From Rhizobiaceae bacterium (lineage in GTDB: Bacteria > Pseudomonadota > Alphaproteobacteria > Rhizobiales > Rhizobiaceae), in the NCBI GenBank assembly GCA_027000565.1, contig JALTNS010000415.1, positions 1-36,203 on the forward strand: DNA of 36,203 nucleotides, read 5' to 3'. This document shows positions 1 through 9,354 of the stretch, in pieces. The notes beneath the pieces are model-generated. The model searched no databases, was not told where the DNA came from, and saw only the letters and a program-made list of their open reading frames with translations. The translations under genes and the position numbers were made by a program. Positions within the stretch are counted from its first letter, which is position 1. Every line of letters starts with the position of its first letter.

Positions 1-1
1 A

Positions 2-103
2 CCACTGCGCAACCGGTTGAGTGAGGTGAACCCGGATGAGTTGACCCCCCGGGAAGCCCTGGATGAATTGTATAAGTTAAAGGCAATGGTGAAGAAAGAA
101 TAG
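2..103 (+). CDS. mutS: DNA mismatch repair protein MutS, C-terminal end (5' truncated by window)
   Basis: Only the last 33 codons and the TAG stop are inside the window; the frame is open to the left edge. The peptide contains NPDELTPREALDELYKLKAM, which matches the extreme C-terminus of MutS (compare [20 protein letters not shown] in E. coli, from memory). That tail belongs to the dimerisation end of the ATPase that binds DNA mismatches. The gene runs convergently with truB, with about 55 nt between the two stops and no obvious terminator hairpin there. The call rests on one short motif, so it is good but not certain. Confidence 0.85.
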   Translation, partial: PLRNRLSEVNPDELTPREALDELYKLKAMVKKE

Positions 104-158
104 ACTTGAATAGATTATTCGACAGAGGGGCGAGCCAGGAGATATTGTGCAAGAACCC

Positions 159-1070
159 CTACCGGTTGAATACCCGTTTTGGTTGGAACATGCCTTTGTC
201 AATCATGCCAATGGCCACCACTTCACCTGATTGGGTTGCGCAAATTTCTTCAGCGTAAAGCGGCGCGTCTCTGCCCATCACCAAAACTGAATTGCCAAGC
301 CTGATTCGGTTGGCCGCATCATTGGCAAATTCAATAGAAGGCAAATCAGCCAGGGCGGCACCCGGGGTGATCAGCAATTGATCCAGATCGTCAAACTTGC
401 CCTCCAGGGCAATCAACTCATCAAGTTCAATCATTTCATCGCTGTGGAACGGCGCGACATCGACGCGGTGGAGGTCGCTGACATGGCCTAAACAGCCAAG
501 GTCAATTCCAATATCCCGGGCAAAGGAACGAATATAGCTGCCCTTGCTGCATTCCACCTCAAAAACGGCGAGGTTTTCATCCGGCATTTCGACCAGTTCA
601 AACCGCTCTACATAAATCTCGCGCGGATTGAGAATGACCTCCTCACCGCTGCGGGCAAGATCGTAGGCCCGCTTGCCATTGACTTTCAATGCGGAGAAAT
701 TTGGCGGTAATTGCTCAATTTCGCCGGTGTAATCCGGCAACAGGTTTTCGATCGCTGCACGGTCCGGCCGGTTTTTGGACGTATTGATTGCCTTACCTTC
801 GGCATCATCTGTGGAAGTTTGTACACCCCATGAAACCGTAAAGCGGTAGGTTTTCATGCCCTCCATCACATAGTTGACGGTTTTTGTGGCTTCACCAAGC
901 GCAATTGGCAACATGCCGGTCGCCAGCGGGTCGAGAGTGCCTGCATGGCCAGCCTTTTGTGCCTGAAACAACCATTTTACCTTCCCAACAGCCTGGGTTG
1001 AACCCATGCCATAAGGTTTGTTGAGAATAAGCCAGCCGGAAATCCGGCGACCTTTTTTCTTGCGTGCCAT
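159..1070 (-). CDS. truB: tRNA pseudouridine(55) synthase TruB
   Basis: TruB isomerises U55 in the T-loop of tRNAs. The 303-residue protein has the catalytic block [12 protein letters not shown] at about residues 41-52, with the nucleophilic Asp at about 47, and the N-terminal [14 protein letters not shown] signature. The start is set at the ATG at 1068-1070, giving MARKKKGRR. The frame stays open 29 codons further upstream, but that stretch lies inside rbfA and does not resemble TruB. Only 4 nt separate it from the rbfA stop, so it is the last gene of the nusA-infB operon. In many alphaproteobacteria rpsO and pnp follow truB; here the convergent mutS end follows instead. Confidence 0.96.
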   Translation of the reverse strand: MARKKKGRRISGWLILNKPYGMGSTQAVGKVKWLFQAQKAGHAGTLDPLATGMLPIALGEATKTVNYVMEGMKTYRFTVSWGVQTSTDDAEGKAINTSKNRPDRAAIENLLPDYTGEIEQLPPNFSALKVNGKRAYDLARSGEEVILNPREIYVERFELVEMPDENLAVFEVECSKGSYIRSFARDIGIDLGCLGHVSDLHRVDVAPFHSDEMIELDELIALEGKFDDLDQLLITPGAALADLPSIEFANDAANRIRLGNSVLVMGRDAPLYAEEICATQSGEVVAIGMIDKGMFQPKRVFNR

Positions 1071-1074
1071 TGAG

Positions 1075-1482
1075 CTATTCTTCGTTGTCAGGGCTGCCGA
1101 GATCGCGGGCCACGGCCTCCGACCGCAAAAGGCTGTCGATGCGGGCATAATTGTCAAAACTGGTGTCCGGCTGAAAACGGAATGCTGGTTGCGATTTCAT
1201 CTGTTTCAACAATGGTGCCACTCGGGCACGGATCTGTTTCACATTGGCTGCAAGCGCCTTGATCACCGGTTTGGAATCGGTCTGACCAAGCGCCGTCACA
1301 TAGACCGTTGCAATTTTCAGGTCAGGCGACATCGCAACTTCAGAAATTGACAGAACAGCTTTTTCAAGCAGCGGATCCCGTATTTCACCGCGCTGTAAAA
1401 CAGTTGTTAATGCACGACGCACAATTTCACCAACCCGAAGCTGGCGCTGTGAGGGCATTTTGCCCGAAAGACCTTGTGCCAT
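1075..1482 (-). CDS. rbfA: 30S ribosome-binding factor RbfA
   Basis: RbfA binds the 30S subunit during late 16S rRNA maturation and is associated with cold adaptation in other bacteria. The 135-residue product has the usual RbfA features: [15 protein letters not shown] near the N-terminus, then [20 protein letters not shown] and [10 protein letters not shown], which match the single KH-like fold. The length is normal. It lies between infB (124 nt upstream) and truB (4 nt downstream) in the conserved order. The ATG is preceded by a GGAAT-type ribosome-binding site about 7 nt away. Confidence 0.95.
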   Translation of the reverse strand: MAQGLSGKMPSQRQLRVGEIVRRALTTVLQRGEIRDPLLEKAVLSISEVAMSPDLKIATVYVTALGQTDSKPVIKALAANVKQIRARVAPLLKQMKSQPAFRFQPDTSFDNYARIDSLLRSEAVARDLGSPDNEE

Positions 1483-1606
1483 TTGATTATTCCATGACTG
1501 ATTTTGTCAATTCAAACTCAGGACATTTGCTTTGGGTGAACAGTTGTTACCTGCAGCCAAAGTGCCCACCAGCATGATGTCTTGTTATATGCATCTGGCG
1601 GGCTTC

Positions 1607-4159
1607 CTAAAGAGTTCGTGCGATATGCTCGACCTGGAAACACTCGATGATATCACCCTTGCGCATATCCTGATAGTTTTTGAACGCCATACCACATTCG
1701 AGACCGGACGAAACTTCGCTAACTTCATCCTTGAAGCGCTTGAGTGTCGACAATTCCCCCTCGTGGATAACAACATCTTCGCGAATAAGACGCACACCTG
1801 CGCCACGTTCGACCTTGCCTTCTGTCACCAGACACCCGGCAACCTTGCCAATTTTTGATACATTGAAAATGTCGAGTATCTCGGCATTACCGAGGAAGGT
1901 CTCACGGCGCTCAGGTGACAACATGCCCGAAAGCGTGTTTTTTACATCGTCAACCAGGTCATAGATGATGCTGTAATATCGTATCTCTATACCTTCACGC
2001 TGGGCCATTTCACGAGCCTGCGGATTGGCTCGAACATTAAATCCGATGATCGGGGTGTTGGAGGCCATGGCAAGCGTTACATCAGCTTCTGTAATACCGC
2101 CGGCACCGGAATGCACAACCCTTGCCTGAACTTCCTCGTTACCGAGTTTTTCTAGCGATCCGATAATTGCTTCGACAGAACCTTGTGTATCTGCCTTGAT
2201 AACCAATGGAGCGGTGTCTGCACCTTTGGTCTGCAGATTGGTCATCATCTGTTCGAGCGAACCTCGAGATCCAGCCGCATGGGCGATTTCCAGTTCACGA
2301 GCAGAACGTTGGCGATATTCAGAAATTTCCCGGGCGCGAGCTTCATTTTCAACAACGATAAGCCGGTCGCCAGCACCAGGTGCTCCTGAAAGGCCCAACA
2401 CCTCAACAGGTGTTGATGGCAGCGCTTCCTTGATATTCTTGTGATTGTCATTGACCAAGGCCCGGACACGGCCCCATTCACTGCCGGCAACAATAATTTC
2501 ACCGATATGCAAGGTTCCGCGTTGAATGAGCACTGTGGCAACTGCGCCGCGTCCACGTTCCAGTTTTGCTTCGACGACAATCCCTTCGGCGGGACGATCA
2601 GGATTGGCTTTGAGTTCCATTACTTCTGCCTGAAGCAAAATGGCCTCAAGCAAACCATCAAGATTTGTGCCTTCCTTTGCAGAAACTTCCACATCCATGA
2701 CTTCGCCGCCCATGGATTCAACAAAAACCTCGTGCTGCAGTAGCTCGTTTCGAACCCGAGTCGGGTCTGCACCCTCAAGGTCCATCTTGTTGATGGCAAC
2801 AATGATCGGCACTTCCGCTGCCTTGGCATGATTGATCGATTCAATTGTTTGCGGCATCACACCGTCATCGGCGGCAACTACAAGAATTGCAATATCGGTG
2901 GATTCTGCGCCGCGAGCGCGCATGGTGGTAAACGCTTCATGGCCCGGGGTATCAATAAAGGTGATTTTCTGACCGTCTTTTTCAACCTGATAGGCACCAA
3001 TATGCTGGGTGATACCACCGGATTCATCTACTGCCACCCTCGAATTCCGCAGCGCGTCGAGCAATGACGTTTTACCATGATCCACGTGACCCATGATTGT
3101 CACAACCGGCGGACGGGGTACCAGATCCTCTGGATCATCCGGCGTATCGTGCAACCCTTCTTCGACGTCACTTTCCGAAACGCGCACCACTGTGTGGCCC
3201 ATTTCTTCCGCAATCAGCTGCGCCATATCTGCATCGATAATATCGCCGGGCTTCAACATCTGGCCTTGCTGCATCAGATATTTGATCACATCAACCGAGC
3301 GTTCACTCATCCGGTTGGCTAGTTCCTGAATTGTTATTGTATCGGGCACGGTGACTTCGCGCATGATTTTTTCGCGCGGCCCGCTGTTAAGCGCGCGTTT
3401 TTCCTTTTCACGCCTGCGGCGCATTGCTGCCAGCGAGCGACCGCGCTGTGGATTGTCGTCCAAGGCATTGGAAAGTGTCAATTTGGTGCGGCGCTTGTTG
3501 TCACCTCCCCTTGGCTTCGACTGCCTGGGAGCCTCGTTGGTCTTGGGACGGTGCACTTCACGCAAAGCCTCGGGAGCAGCAGCTTTTTTAGAAACAGGGG
3601 AAGCCCGGTCGTCGTCATTGAGCGCGGCAACAGAGGCGTCAGCTGCCGCAATTTTTGCAGCTTCTTCTTCAGCCAGTTTTTTTGCCTCGTCTTCGATTTT
3701 TTGTTTTTCAGCTTCAATTGCGCGCTGTTTTTCAGCTTCCAGTTCGGCAGCTTTTTTTGCTTCGTCCTGTTCCGCACGCTGCTTTGCAGTTTCAAGCGCG
3801 CGGGCCTGTTCTTTTACATCACGAATTCTTGCCTCTTCCAGCGCTCTGGTGCGGGCATCCATCTCGCTTGCCGATAGTTTTTTGGCAGATGCAGACACCT
3901 CCGCAGGGGCTTTCGCTACCGGTTTTTCGGGTTCAACTTCCGGCTTTTTGGAAATTAACGATTCCTTTTTGGGTGCAAACACCTGTTCGGCATCTCCGGG
4001 ACGCTTTATTCTGCGTTTTTTTGTTTCAACAACCACAGAATTGCTTCGGCCATGCGAAAGGTTTTGCCGCACAGTTCCCTGACCTGGCCCTCGCTTTAAC
4101 GACAGCGTGCGGTTGGGTGTACCCAGTGTGTTGTCTTTGCCAGTCTTAGAATCACTCAT
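1607..4159 (-). CDS. infB: Translation initiation factor IF-2
   Basis: IF-2 is the GTPase that brings fMet-tRNA to the 30S subunit and promotes subunit joining. The 850-residue protein has an N-terminal start resembling rhizobial IF-2 ([12 protein letters not shown]). A Lys/Glu/Ala-rich, probably helical linker spans about residues 95-180, followed by an IF2_N-type segment at about 265-320. The G domain has G1 GHVDHGKTS at about 357-365, DTPGH at 403-407 and NKMD at 457-460; domains II-IV follow. The start is the ATG at 4157-4159 because it overlaps the ylxR stop as ATGA. A TTG three codons upstream (4166-4168) keeps the frame open and cannot be fully excluded. Confidence 0.97.
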   Translation of the reverse strand: MSDSKTGKDNTLGTPNRTLSLKRGPGQGTVRQNLSHGRSNSVVVETKKRRIKRPGDAEQVFAPKKESLISKKPEVEPEKPVAKAPAEVSASAKKLSASEMDARTRALEEARIRDVKEQARALETAKQRAEQDEAKKAAELEAEKQRAIEAEKQKIEDEAKKLAEEEAAKIAAADASVAALNDDDRASPVSKKAAAPEALREVHRPKTNEAPRQSKPRGGDNKRRTKLTLSNALDDNPQRGRSLAAMRRRREKEKRALNSGPREKIMREVTVPDTITIQELANRMSERSVDVIKYLMQQGQMLKPGDIIDADMAQLIAEEMGHTVVRVSESDVEEGLHDTPDDPEDLVPRPPVVTIMGHVDHGKTSLLDALRNSRVAVDESGGITQHIGAYQVEKDGQKITFIDTPGHEAFTTMRARGAESTDIAILVVAADDGVMPQTIESINHAKAAEVPIIVAINKMDLEGADPTRVRNELLQHEVFVESMGGEVMDVEVSAKEGTNLDGLLEAILLQAEVMELKANPDRPAEGIVVEAKLERGRGAVATVLIQRGTLHIGEIIVAGSEWGRVRALVNDNHKNIKEALPSTPVEVLGLSGAPGAGDRLIVVENEARAREISEYRQRSARELEIAHAAGSRGSLEQMMTNLQTKGADTAPLVIKADTQGSVEAIIGSLEKLGNEEVQARVVHSGAGGITEADVTLAMASNTPIIGFNVRANPQAREMAQREGIEIRYYSIIYDLVDDVKNTLSGMLSPERRETFLGNAEILDIFNVSKIGKVAGCLVTEGKVERGAGVRLIREDVVIHEGELSTLKRFKDEVSEVSSGLECGMAFKNYQDMRKGDIIECFQVEHIARTL

Positions 4160-4818
4160 ACCTTGCAATCGTCCTTTGAAAAGCCTGCATCCTTCGACAC
4201 ATGGTCTTCTCCTGTTTCCGGGGAATCGCCCCGGTACCGAACAAGCGTTTCTGCGCGCTTGATAAATGAATTGGCAGCACCACCACCGGTCACCGCCGCG
4301 TGTACCACATTTGAACCACCAAGTGCCAAGCCCATTTGATCAGAATCAAACATTCTAAACACCTTTACTTTTACTCCGCCCTGCCCGCACGCATAGACTG
4401 CTCCGCCGAGCTTTCTGATGCCATCGTCTGCAGCATTGTCCGCATGGACAATTGCCCGGGCCTTTCCTGTCCGCAGCGCCCCGTCCACTTTGCCGGCACC
4501 TGTAACACATTCGCCCGCCTTACGGGCAAATCCCAGTCCGGCAAGCGCGGAACGTTCAAGCAATGCATCAACTTCACTCGCCAGCATTGGCGACACAGAT
4601 ACATTCTTTTTCAGACCCCGGGCAAACAGTTTTTTTACCACCGCCTGTTCCACCAGATCATGACGGGCCAAGACCCAGACACCGCGCCCTGGAAGATTTC
4701 GCTTCAAATCGGGAACGATCATTCCATCCGGCCCCGCCACAAATCTGATCATCTGATCCGGAGCAAAACTTTCCCTGCTGACAATACAGGTACGATCATT
4801 CATCCTGTCTTTTTCCAT
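4156..4818 (-). CDS. ylxR: YlxR (DUF448)-L7Ae-type RNA-binding protein
   Basis: The N-terminal half carries the YlxR/DUF448 signature: RTCIVSRE, then IRFVAGPDG and LPGRGVWV. The second half, with [18 protein letters not shown] and [12 protein letters not shown], resembles ribosomal protein L7Ae/L30e-type RNA-binding domains. This two-domain form between nusA and infB is common in alphaproteobacteria; its precise role is not settled. The frame is open back to a TTG at 4897-4899, inside nusA. I prefer the ATG at 4816-4818 (220 residues), with a GGAAAG ribosome-binding site upstream; an ATG at 4803 is also possible. Its stop overlaps the infB start as ATGA, which suggests translational coupling. 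Confidence 0.9.
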   Translation of the reverse strand: MEKDRMNDRTCIVSRESFAPDQMIRFVAGPDGMIVPDLKRNLPGRGVWVLARHDLVEQAVVKKLFARGLKKNVSVSPMLASEVDALLERSALAGLGFARKAGECVTGAGKVDGALRTGKARAIVHADNAADDGIRKLGGAVYACGQGGVKVKVFRMFDSDQMGLALGGSNVVHAAVTGGGAANSFIKRAETLVRYRGDSPETGEDHVSKDAGFSKDDCKV

Positions 4819-4879
4819 GGGCTGCTTTCCAGTCTTATCAGCGCCACAACCGGATAGTACAGCGTTGGCCAGTTTGACG

Positions 4880-6535
4880 CTATAGGGCAACTCCTTCAAT
4901 TACATTGATCGGACCGGAAGAAGCTTCCGCTTCTTCTGATGCATCCGCATCCGCTTCTTCTTCAACAACCGGGTTAAGATCTTCCTCTGTTACCCAGCCA
5001 GCTTTCAATCGTGCCGCCATAACCATCTCGTCAGCTTCAACGCGCGAAATATCAAAACCATCAAGGGCACCGGCATGACGCGTTGATTCACCGTCCTTGC
5101 GTTCTGTCCAGCCGATAAGATCATCGGCAACGCATCCGGCGAAATCATCAAGGGTCAAGATTTTATCCTCGCTTTTACCCAATGCCACCAACATTGCCGT
5201 GGTCAGGCCCGGAATTCCAAGCAACTCATCGGAAACACCAAGCGCCTTGCGTTCTTCATCGAGTTCCGATTCCTGCCGTTCAAGGTACTCACGCGCCCTC
5301 GCTTGCAACTCGGCCGCCATTTCCTCATCAAAGCCTTCGATTTCGGCGATTTCGTCAACGTCCACAAAGGCGACTTCTTCAAGATTTGAAAAACCTTCTG
5401 ACGCCAGCAGCTGGGCAACCAGTTCATCGACATTCAGCGCATCGCCAAATACCTTGCTGGTTTCCACAAATTCAGCCTGACGGCGATCGCTTTCTTCCTG
5501 CTCGGTCATGATATCAATATCCCAACCGGTCAACTGGGAAGCAAGGCGAACATTTTGACCACGACGACCAATCGCCAGTGACAATTGTTCGTCCGGCACA
5601 ACCACCTCAATGCGCGCGGCGTCCTCATCAAGCACCACCTTGGCCACCTCAGCCGGCTGCAAGGCATTTACGATGAACGATGCAGCATCCGGCGACCAGG
5701 GAATAATATCAATTTTTTCGCCCTGCAATTCGCCAACAACCGCCTGAACCCGTGATCCACGCATACCAACGCATGCTCCCACCGGATCAACCGATGAATC
5801 ATTGGAAATAACGGCAATTTTGGCGCGCGATCCGGGATCGCGGGCAACCGAGCGAATCTCGATTACACCGTCATAAATTTCCGGTACTTCCATCTGAAAC
5901 AGTTTGGCCATGAACTGCGGGTGGGTGCGGGACAGGAATATCTGAGGGCCGCGCTGTTCACGACGCACATCATAGATATAGGCGCGAACCCGGTCGCCAT
6001 AACGGTAGGCTTCGCGCGGGATAAGTTCATCGCGCCTGATGATCGCCTCACCACGACCAAGATCGACAATCACATTGCCATATTCGACCCGCTTGACCGT
6101 GCCATTGATGATTTCACCGGTCCGATCCTTGAATTCCTCATATTGACGGTCCCGTTCAGCATCGCGCACTTTTTGAACAATAACCTGTTTGGCCGACTGG
6201 GCTGCAATCCGGCCAAAATCCATGGGCGGCAATGGCTCACCAATAAAATCCCCGATTTTGGCGGCGGCATTTTGTTCCAGAGCGCCTTTCAAATCAATCT
6301 GGGTGCCAAAGTCTTCAACATTCTCCACAACCTCAAGCAACCGCTGCAATTTAATATCACCGGTTTTTTCGTTGATGTCGGCACGAATATTGGTCTCCGC
6401 ACCATAGCGTGATTTTGCCGCCTTTTGAATGGCATCGGCCATTGCATCAATAACGATCGACTTGTCGATGGATTTCTCCCGGGCCACCGCGTCGGCAATC
6501 TGGAGAAGCTCGAGCCTGTTTGCACTAACGGCCAT
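4880..6535 (-). CDS. nusA: Transcription termination/antitermination factor NusA
   Basis: NusA binds RNA polymerase and nascent RNA and modulates pausing, intrinsic termination and antitermination. The 551-residue protein has the polymerase-binding N-terminal domain (ANRLELLQIADAVAREKSID), an S1 domain at about 135-200 (GEIINGTVKRVEYGNVIVDL), and KH domains including DPVGACVGMRGSRVQAV and LAIGRRGQNVRLASQLTGWD. The acidic C-terminal region has helix-hairpin-helix-like segments (ELLGIPGLTTAMLVALGKSED). The ATG has a GGAG ribosome-binding site 7 nt upstream. It lies between rimP and ylxR; a gap of about 100 nt separates it from rimP. Confidence 0.97.
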   Translation of the reverse strand: MAVSANRLELLQIADAVAREKSIDKSIVIDAMADAIQKAAKSRYGAETNIRADINEKTGDIKLQRLLEVVENVEDFGTQIDLKGALEQNAAAKIGDFIGEPLPPMDFGRIAAQSAKQVIVQKVRDAERDRQYEEFKDRTGEIINGTVKRVEYGNVIVDLGRGEAIIRRDELIPREAYRYGDRVRAYIYDVRREQRGPQIFLSRTHPQFMAKLFQMEVPEIYDGVIEIRSVARDPGSRAKIAVISNDSSVDPVGACVGMRGSRVQAVVGELQGEKIDIIPWSPDAASFIVNALQPAEVAKVVLDEDAARIEVVVPDEQLSLAIGRRGQNVRLASQLTGWDIDIMTEQEESDRRQAEFVETSKVFGDALNVDELVAQLLASEGFSNLEEVAFVDVDEIAEIEGFDEEMAAELQARAREYLERQESELDEERKALGVSDELLGIPGLTTAMLVALGKSEDKILTLDDFAGCVADDLIGWTERKDGESTRHAGALDGFDISRVEADEMVMAARLKAGWVTEEDLNPVVEEEADADASEEAEASSGPINVIEGVAL

Positions 6536-6636
6536 TTGGATGCTCCATGGTCATGCTGAATTCCTCTTCCTTTTGTTTGGCCTCTTAATCAACTATCGGC
6601 CTTTTAATGTGTTGTCTCTCCGCATTTATTGCGGAA

Positions 6637-7260
6637 CTAGTTGTCTTGCGGATCTGTTTCCAAATTTTCTGCCGCATTAGCAGTCCGCAATGCCTTGTCG
6701 CGTTTTAAGGCCTCACGGATCAATTCATCTGTTAAGATTAATCGCGCGTCAGAAATAGACTGCAGCGGAATTACCGCGTCGTTTTCTTCAGCCGATGCCG
6801 GGTTATCTCTTCGCATAATGACCGCATCACCCTCGACGCCAATCAGGGTCCCGCGAAACCTTTTACGATTATTGACAAGATACTGCGTTTCAATTTTTGC
6901 CAGGTGGCCAACCCATTTTTCAAAGTCTCTTTGCCTGACCAGCGGCCGGTCGATACCCGGCGAAGATACTTCCAGGGAATAGGCCGTGTGCACCGGTTCC
7001 TCGATATCCAAAACCGGAGACAACGCACGCGACAGGGTTTCACAATCGCCCACTGACATCGTACCGTCCGGGCGTTCAGCCATCACCTGCATTACCGGAC
7101 CATTGTTATTGATCATCCGAACACGCACCAACTGAAAGTCCAGATCCTTCACCACCGGACCAACCACCGATGCAATGCGCGCATCAGCACCCGTTTCGAC
7201 TATCAGTCGATCATCTTCGATTGCTGGATCAGTTTCCAAATTCAGGTTCTCAGTGTCCAT
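6637..7260 (-). CDS. rimP: Ribosome maturation factor RimP
   Basis: RimP assists early 30S assembly. The protein shows the DUF150/RimP pattern: VETGADARIASVVGPVVKDL at the start of the N-terminal domain, LSPVLDIEEPVHTAYSLEVS and SSPGIDRPL in the middle, and an Sm-like C-terminal part (FRGTLIGVEGDAVIM). It is the first gene of the operon. The frame is open to a GTG at 7279-7281, but I place the start at the ATG at 7258-7260 (207 residues) because family N-termini begin close to this point. Neither start has a clear Shine-Dalgarno sequence, so the start is uncertain by seven codons. Confidence 0.94.
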   Translation of the reverse strand: MDTENLNLETDPAIEDDRLIVETGADARIASVVGPVVKDLDFQLVRVRMINNNGPVMQVMAERPDGTMSVGDCETLSRALSPVLDIEEPVHTAYSLEVSSPGIDRPLVRQRDFEKWVGHLAKIETQYLVNNRKRFRGTLIGVEGDAVIMRRDNPASAEENDAVIPLQSISDARLILTDELIREALKRDKALRTANAAENLETDPQDN

Positions 7261-7343
7261 ATTCAAATCATCAAATCGCACAAGTGTGCATCAGTTCCAG
7301 CCACAAAATCTGCCCGGATTATTAATCCCGGCTCCCGGGGCAC

Positions 7344-7375
7344 AAAAAAGAGCGGGTACCCGAAGGTCCCACTCT
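7344..7375 (-). terminator. Intrinsic terminator with UUCG tetraloop in the rimP-nusA operon leader
   Basis: On the minus strand an 11-bp stem (AGAGTGGGACC pairing with GGTACCCGCTCT, one bulged A and one G-U pair) closes a TTCG loop and runs straight into six T residues. This is a textbook Rho-independent terminator. It lies 118 nt after the upstream gene stop (7494), but also downstream of the candidate promoter at 7402-7430 and 84 nt before rimP. It may therefore act as a leader attenuator and not only as the end of the upstream gene. Confidence 0.85.
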
Positions 7376-7401
7376 GACAAATGCCCGAGAATGTTCATCG
7401 A

Positions 7402-7430
7402 CTTATAGGCTCAACCCATACAAATGGCAA
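7402..7430 (-). promoter_or_regulatory. Sigma70-type promoter for the rimP-nusA-infB operon
   Basis: On the minus strand TTGCCA (-35, five of six consensus positions; 7425-7430) is followed after exactly 17 nt by TATAAG (-10, five of six; 7402-7407). Transcription would begin near 7395. The hairpin terminator at 7344-7375 would then lie about 20-50 nt into the leader and rimP about 135 nt downstream. It is one of the strongest promoter-like sequences I see in the window. Confidence 0.65.
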
Positions 7431-7493
7431 GCCAAATCCGCACAGGTAAAATTAAGAGCCTGACTTCAATTTTTCATCCGGTTTGGTGTTCAA

Positions 7494-8459
7494 TTATTTG
7501 ACCGAAATTCGCAGCAAATACAAATCAAGTGGTCTGCCCTGTCCGGATATATCGGCAACGATCGAAATTGAACCACTTTTGTTTTCATCTTCCGCGTTAC
7601 CTCTGATAATTTTGACATTGAAAACAAAAGATTCTGCAAGTTTGCCGGTGGTAAACCTCTTGCGACCGCAATCGCCTGACGAATTAAACTGGCATGTTAT
7701 AACAAACTGAAGGTCCGCACCGTCCCCGGATTTGGTTTTTAACTCGAATGTGGCCGTTTTCCCGTGCATGGCTTCCATAAGGCCGGGTTCAACGGTTACA
7801 ATAGCACTGTTTGATGTGACCCCGCCCTGAGCGGCCAGTCGTACATATTTACCTGCACCGTCTTCCCCCAATTCGGCAGTGGAAGCTGCCTGGGTTGACA
7901 ATTCGCGCGGGTCTCCTGGCTCAAATATAGTCAGCCATTCACCGTCAACCAGTTCTGATCCATCGGGCGCCGAACTTTCAGCTTTCAGTATCCTGGGAGG
8001 ATTTGGAACACTGTTGTCCCGCATCGCCGCCGGTCTGGCCAAATCCTGATCGTAAATCCACCAGGTGCCCATAGCCGCAGCCACTATAATAGTCGTACTC
8101 AACAACAATATTGCAAATGGCCGGCGTTTGAATATCGAGCGCTTTTCAGATTGCGCCGCATCATTATAACCCGCGGGCCCCTGCACTGGTGGCGGCTCGA
8201 CCATTACCGGGTTAACTTCAGGATAAACAGTATCCGGTGTGATGTATCTTGATTCAATTTCTGCAATCGCAATTTCCAGGCGCTGCTGCTGATCGCGAAT
8301 GTTTTCCGGACTGAGATTTCCGGCACTATTAAGCATTTTAGCTAAAGTTTTGCGGGCAGAATCATATATTTGCTGGCGAACCAAAACAGAACCAGAATCC
8401 TGCTTTTCAAGTGCCCTTTGAATGACATCTTCAAATCCGGCCAACAAAACCCCCGTCAA
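7494..8459 (-). CDS. Single-pass membrane protein of unknown function
   Basis: I do not recognise a named family. The 321-residue product has a soluble N-terminal part of about 105 residues, predicted helical (FEDVIQRALEK, DQQQRLEIAIAEIESRY). A proline-rich stretch and a basic patch (KRSIFKRRP) follow, then one hydrophobic segment at about 115-132 (FAILLLSTTIIVAAAMGTWW). The C-terminal domain of about 185 residues looks beta-rich and is probably periplasmic (GKYVRLAAQGGVTSNSAIV; CQFNSSGDCGRKRF with two Cys). The basic patch before the membrane segment suggests N-in, C-out topology. The furthest start is a TTG at 8457-8459 with no ribosome-binding site, so the true N-terminus may be a few codons downstream. 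Confidence 0.7.
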   Translation of the reverse strand: MTGVLLAGFEDVIQRALEKQDSGSVLVRQQIYDSARKTLAKMLNSAGNLSPENIRDQQQRLEIAIAEIESRYITPDTVYPEVNPVMVEPPPVQGPAGYNDAAQSEKRSIFKRRPFAILLLSTTIIVAAAMGTWWIYDQDLARPAAMRDNSVPNPPRILKAESSAPDGSELVDGEWLTIFEPGDPRELSTQAASTAELGEDGAGKYVRLAAQGGVTSNSAIVTVEPGLMEAMHGKTATFELKTKSGDGADLQFVITCQFNSSGDCGRKRFTTGKLAESFVFNVKIIRGNAEDENKSGSISIVADISGQGRPLDLYLLRISVK

Positions 8460-8478
8460 GTAATATCAAAATGCTACA

Positions 8479-8493
8479 TTGACGAAAGGTCAA
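8479..8493. promoter_or_regulatory. Inverted repeat at the putative promoter of the 7494-8459 gene
   Basis: TTGAC-gaaag-GTCAA is a perfect 5-bp inverted repeat about 20 nt upstream of the TTG start. On the minus strand its TTGACC arm could be a -35 box with TTTGAT 17 nt further on as a weak -10. That would put the transcription start almost on the TTG codon. The evidence is suggestive only. Confidence 0.3.
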
Positions 8494-8516
8494 CAAATTT
8501 GCAACCTCCGCGTTTT

Positions 8517-8660
8517 AGCGCTTCATCATTTGATGAAATCACTCTCGTATTAATTCGCTCACGGCCATTCGTGCAGCAAACGGCCTCCGCGGGGGCGGCG
8601 CACAAGCGCCGGACCGTCCTTGCGGCCAGACTGTTTCCGTATAAACGTGAAACGGTCTAA
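8517..8660 (+). repeat. Structured intergenic repeat, copy 1 (about 144 bp)
   Basis: This is the first of three copies of a dispersed element. The copies share long identical blocks such as CTCTCGTATTAATTCGCTC and CCTCCGCGGGGGCGGCGCAC. At the left end TTCATCA-tt-TGATGAA is a perfect hairpin (8522-8537). At the right end AGACTGTTTC ... GAAACGGTCT forms a second hairpin (8628-8658). The middle is GC-rich with GGCGC-acaa-GCGCC. It lies 69 nt downstream of the gcrA stop, in the opposite orientation to gcrA. No coding potential is evident. It resembles REP, RIME or MITE-type elements, but I cannot assign a known family. Confidence 0.9.
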
Positions 8661-8729
8661 CAGACCGCCAACCGGCGCAATTGCCAAGCCGGGCAAAACT
8701 GGCGCAACATCAAGGGAGAATGGACTGGC

Positions 8730-9230
8730 TCAGCGCCGTTTTCTGCGGCGCTCGGATGCCGGCTGAAATGCCAACTTTGAATGAAATTCACAATAGGGCG
8801 TGGAATCCTTGGAATTGTGGCCGCAAAAACTGAAGTCAGGATATTGCGGATCACCACTTGGCCATTTGCAGGTGTTTTCAGTGAGTTGCAATACCGTCAA
8901 ATGCTTCGAAATCGGCACAACAACATCTTCTGCCGGTTTCGGCCTGAAACGAACTTCCGCATCAGCATCTATTTTAAGCGCATTTGCACCGCTGGTGCGT
9001 GGTGTGGCCCGCGTCGTCCGGGTTGCGGTATAACCCGCGCTGCGCGGTTGGCGCTTGGCTCTTGCCGTGGATGATGCGGGTTTTGCGCGTCCGGAAAGTC
9101 CCAGCCGGTGCACTTTGCCAATAACGGCATTGCGGGTCACACCACCCAGATCAGCCGCGATCTGACTGGCGCTCAAGCCGTCAGCCCACAATTTTGTCAA
9201 TCGACCAACTCGATCTTCTGTCCAGGACAT
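8730..9230 (-). CDS. gcrA: Cell cycle regulator GcrA
   Basis: GcrA is an alphaproteobacterial transcription factor that contacts sigma70-RNA polymerase and activates promoters bearing GANTC sites methylated by CcrM. The 166-residue protein begins MSWTEDRVGRLTKLWADGLS and continues ASQIAADLGGVTRNAVIGK, the characteristic N-terminal helix-turn-helix. The C-terminal domain has the conserved CKWPSGDP ... FSFCG ... PYCEFHS pattern of Cys and His residues. A basic RRRKRR tail ends it. The start at 9228-9230 has a GAGG ribosome-binding site 6 nt upstream; the 11-codon upstream extension of the frame is not GcrA-like. It is divergent from argD across a 564-nt region. Confidence 0.95.
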   Translation of the reverse strand: MSWTEDRVGRLTKLWADGLSASQIAADLGGVTRNAVIGKVHRLGLSGRAKPASSTARAKRQPRSAGYTATRTTRATPRTSGANALKIDADAEVRFRPKPAEDVVVPISKHLTVLQLTENTCKWPSGDPQYPDFSFCGHNSKDSTPYCEFHSKLAFQPASERRRKRR

Positions 9231-9354
9231 TTTTGACCTCTCGTTTTTCATGGCAGAATCCACCTATAATGCCCCTGAACATTTTTCAGGGTGCCAACGT
9301 TTATCTCTTTGATGTGAGCCTGGGTTGCCGCCAGTTTGTTATCTTGGATTTCAA

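Noticed and set aside
3351-4082. Long plus-strand open frame (243 codons) antisense to infB
   Set aside because: It is the shadow of the Lys/Glu/Ala-rich IF-2 linker; its Ser/Ala/Phe-rich translation has no family features and infB is certain.
7261-7493. A tRNA gene ahead of rimP, as metY in E. coli
   Set aside because: No cloverleaf, T-loop or CCA-type end is visible; the region holds a promoter and terminator instead.
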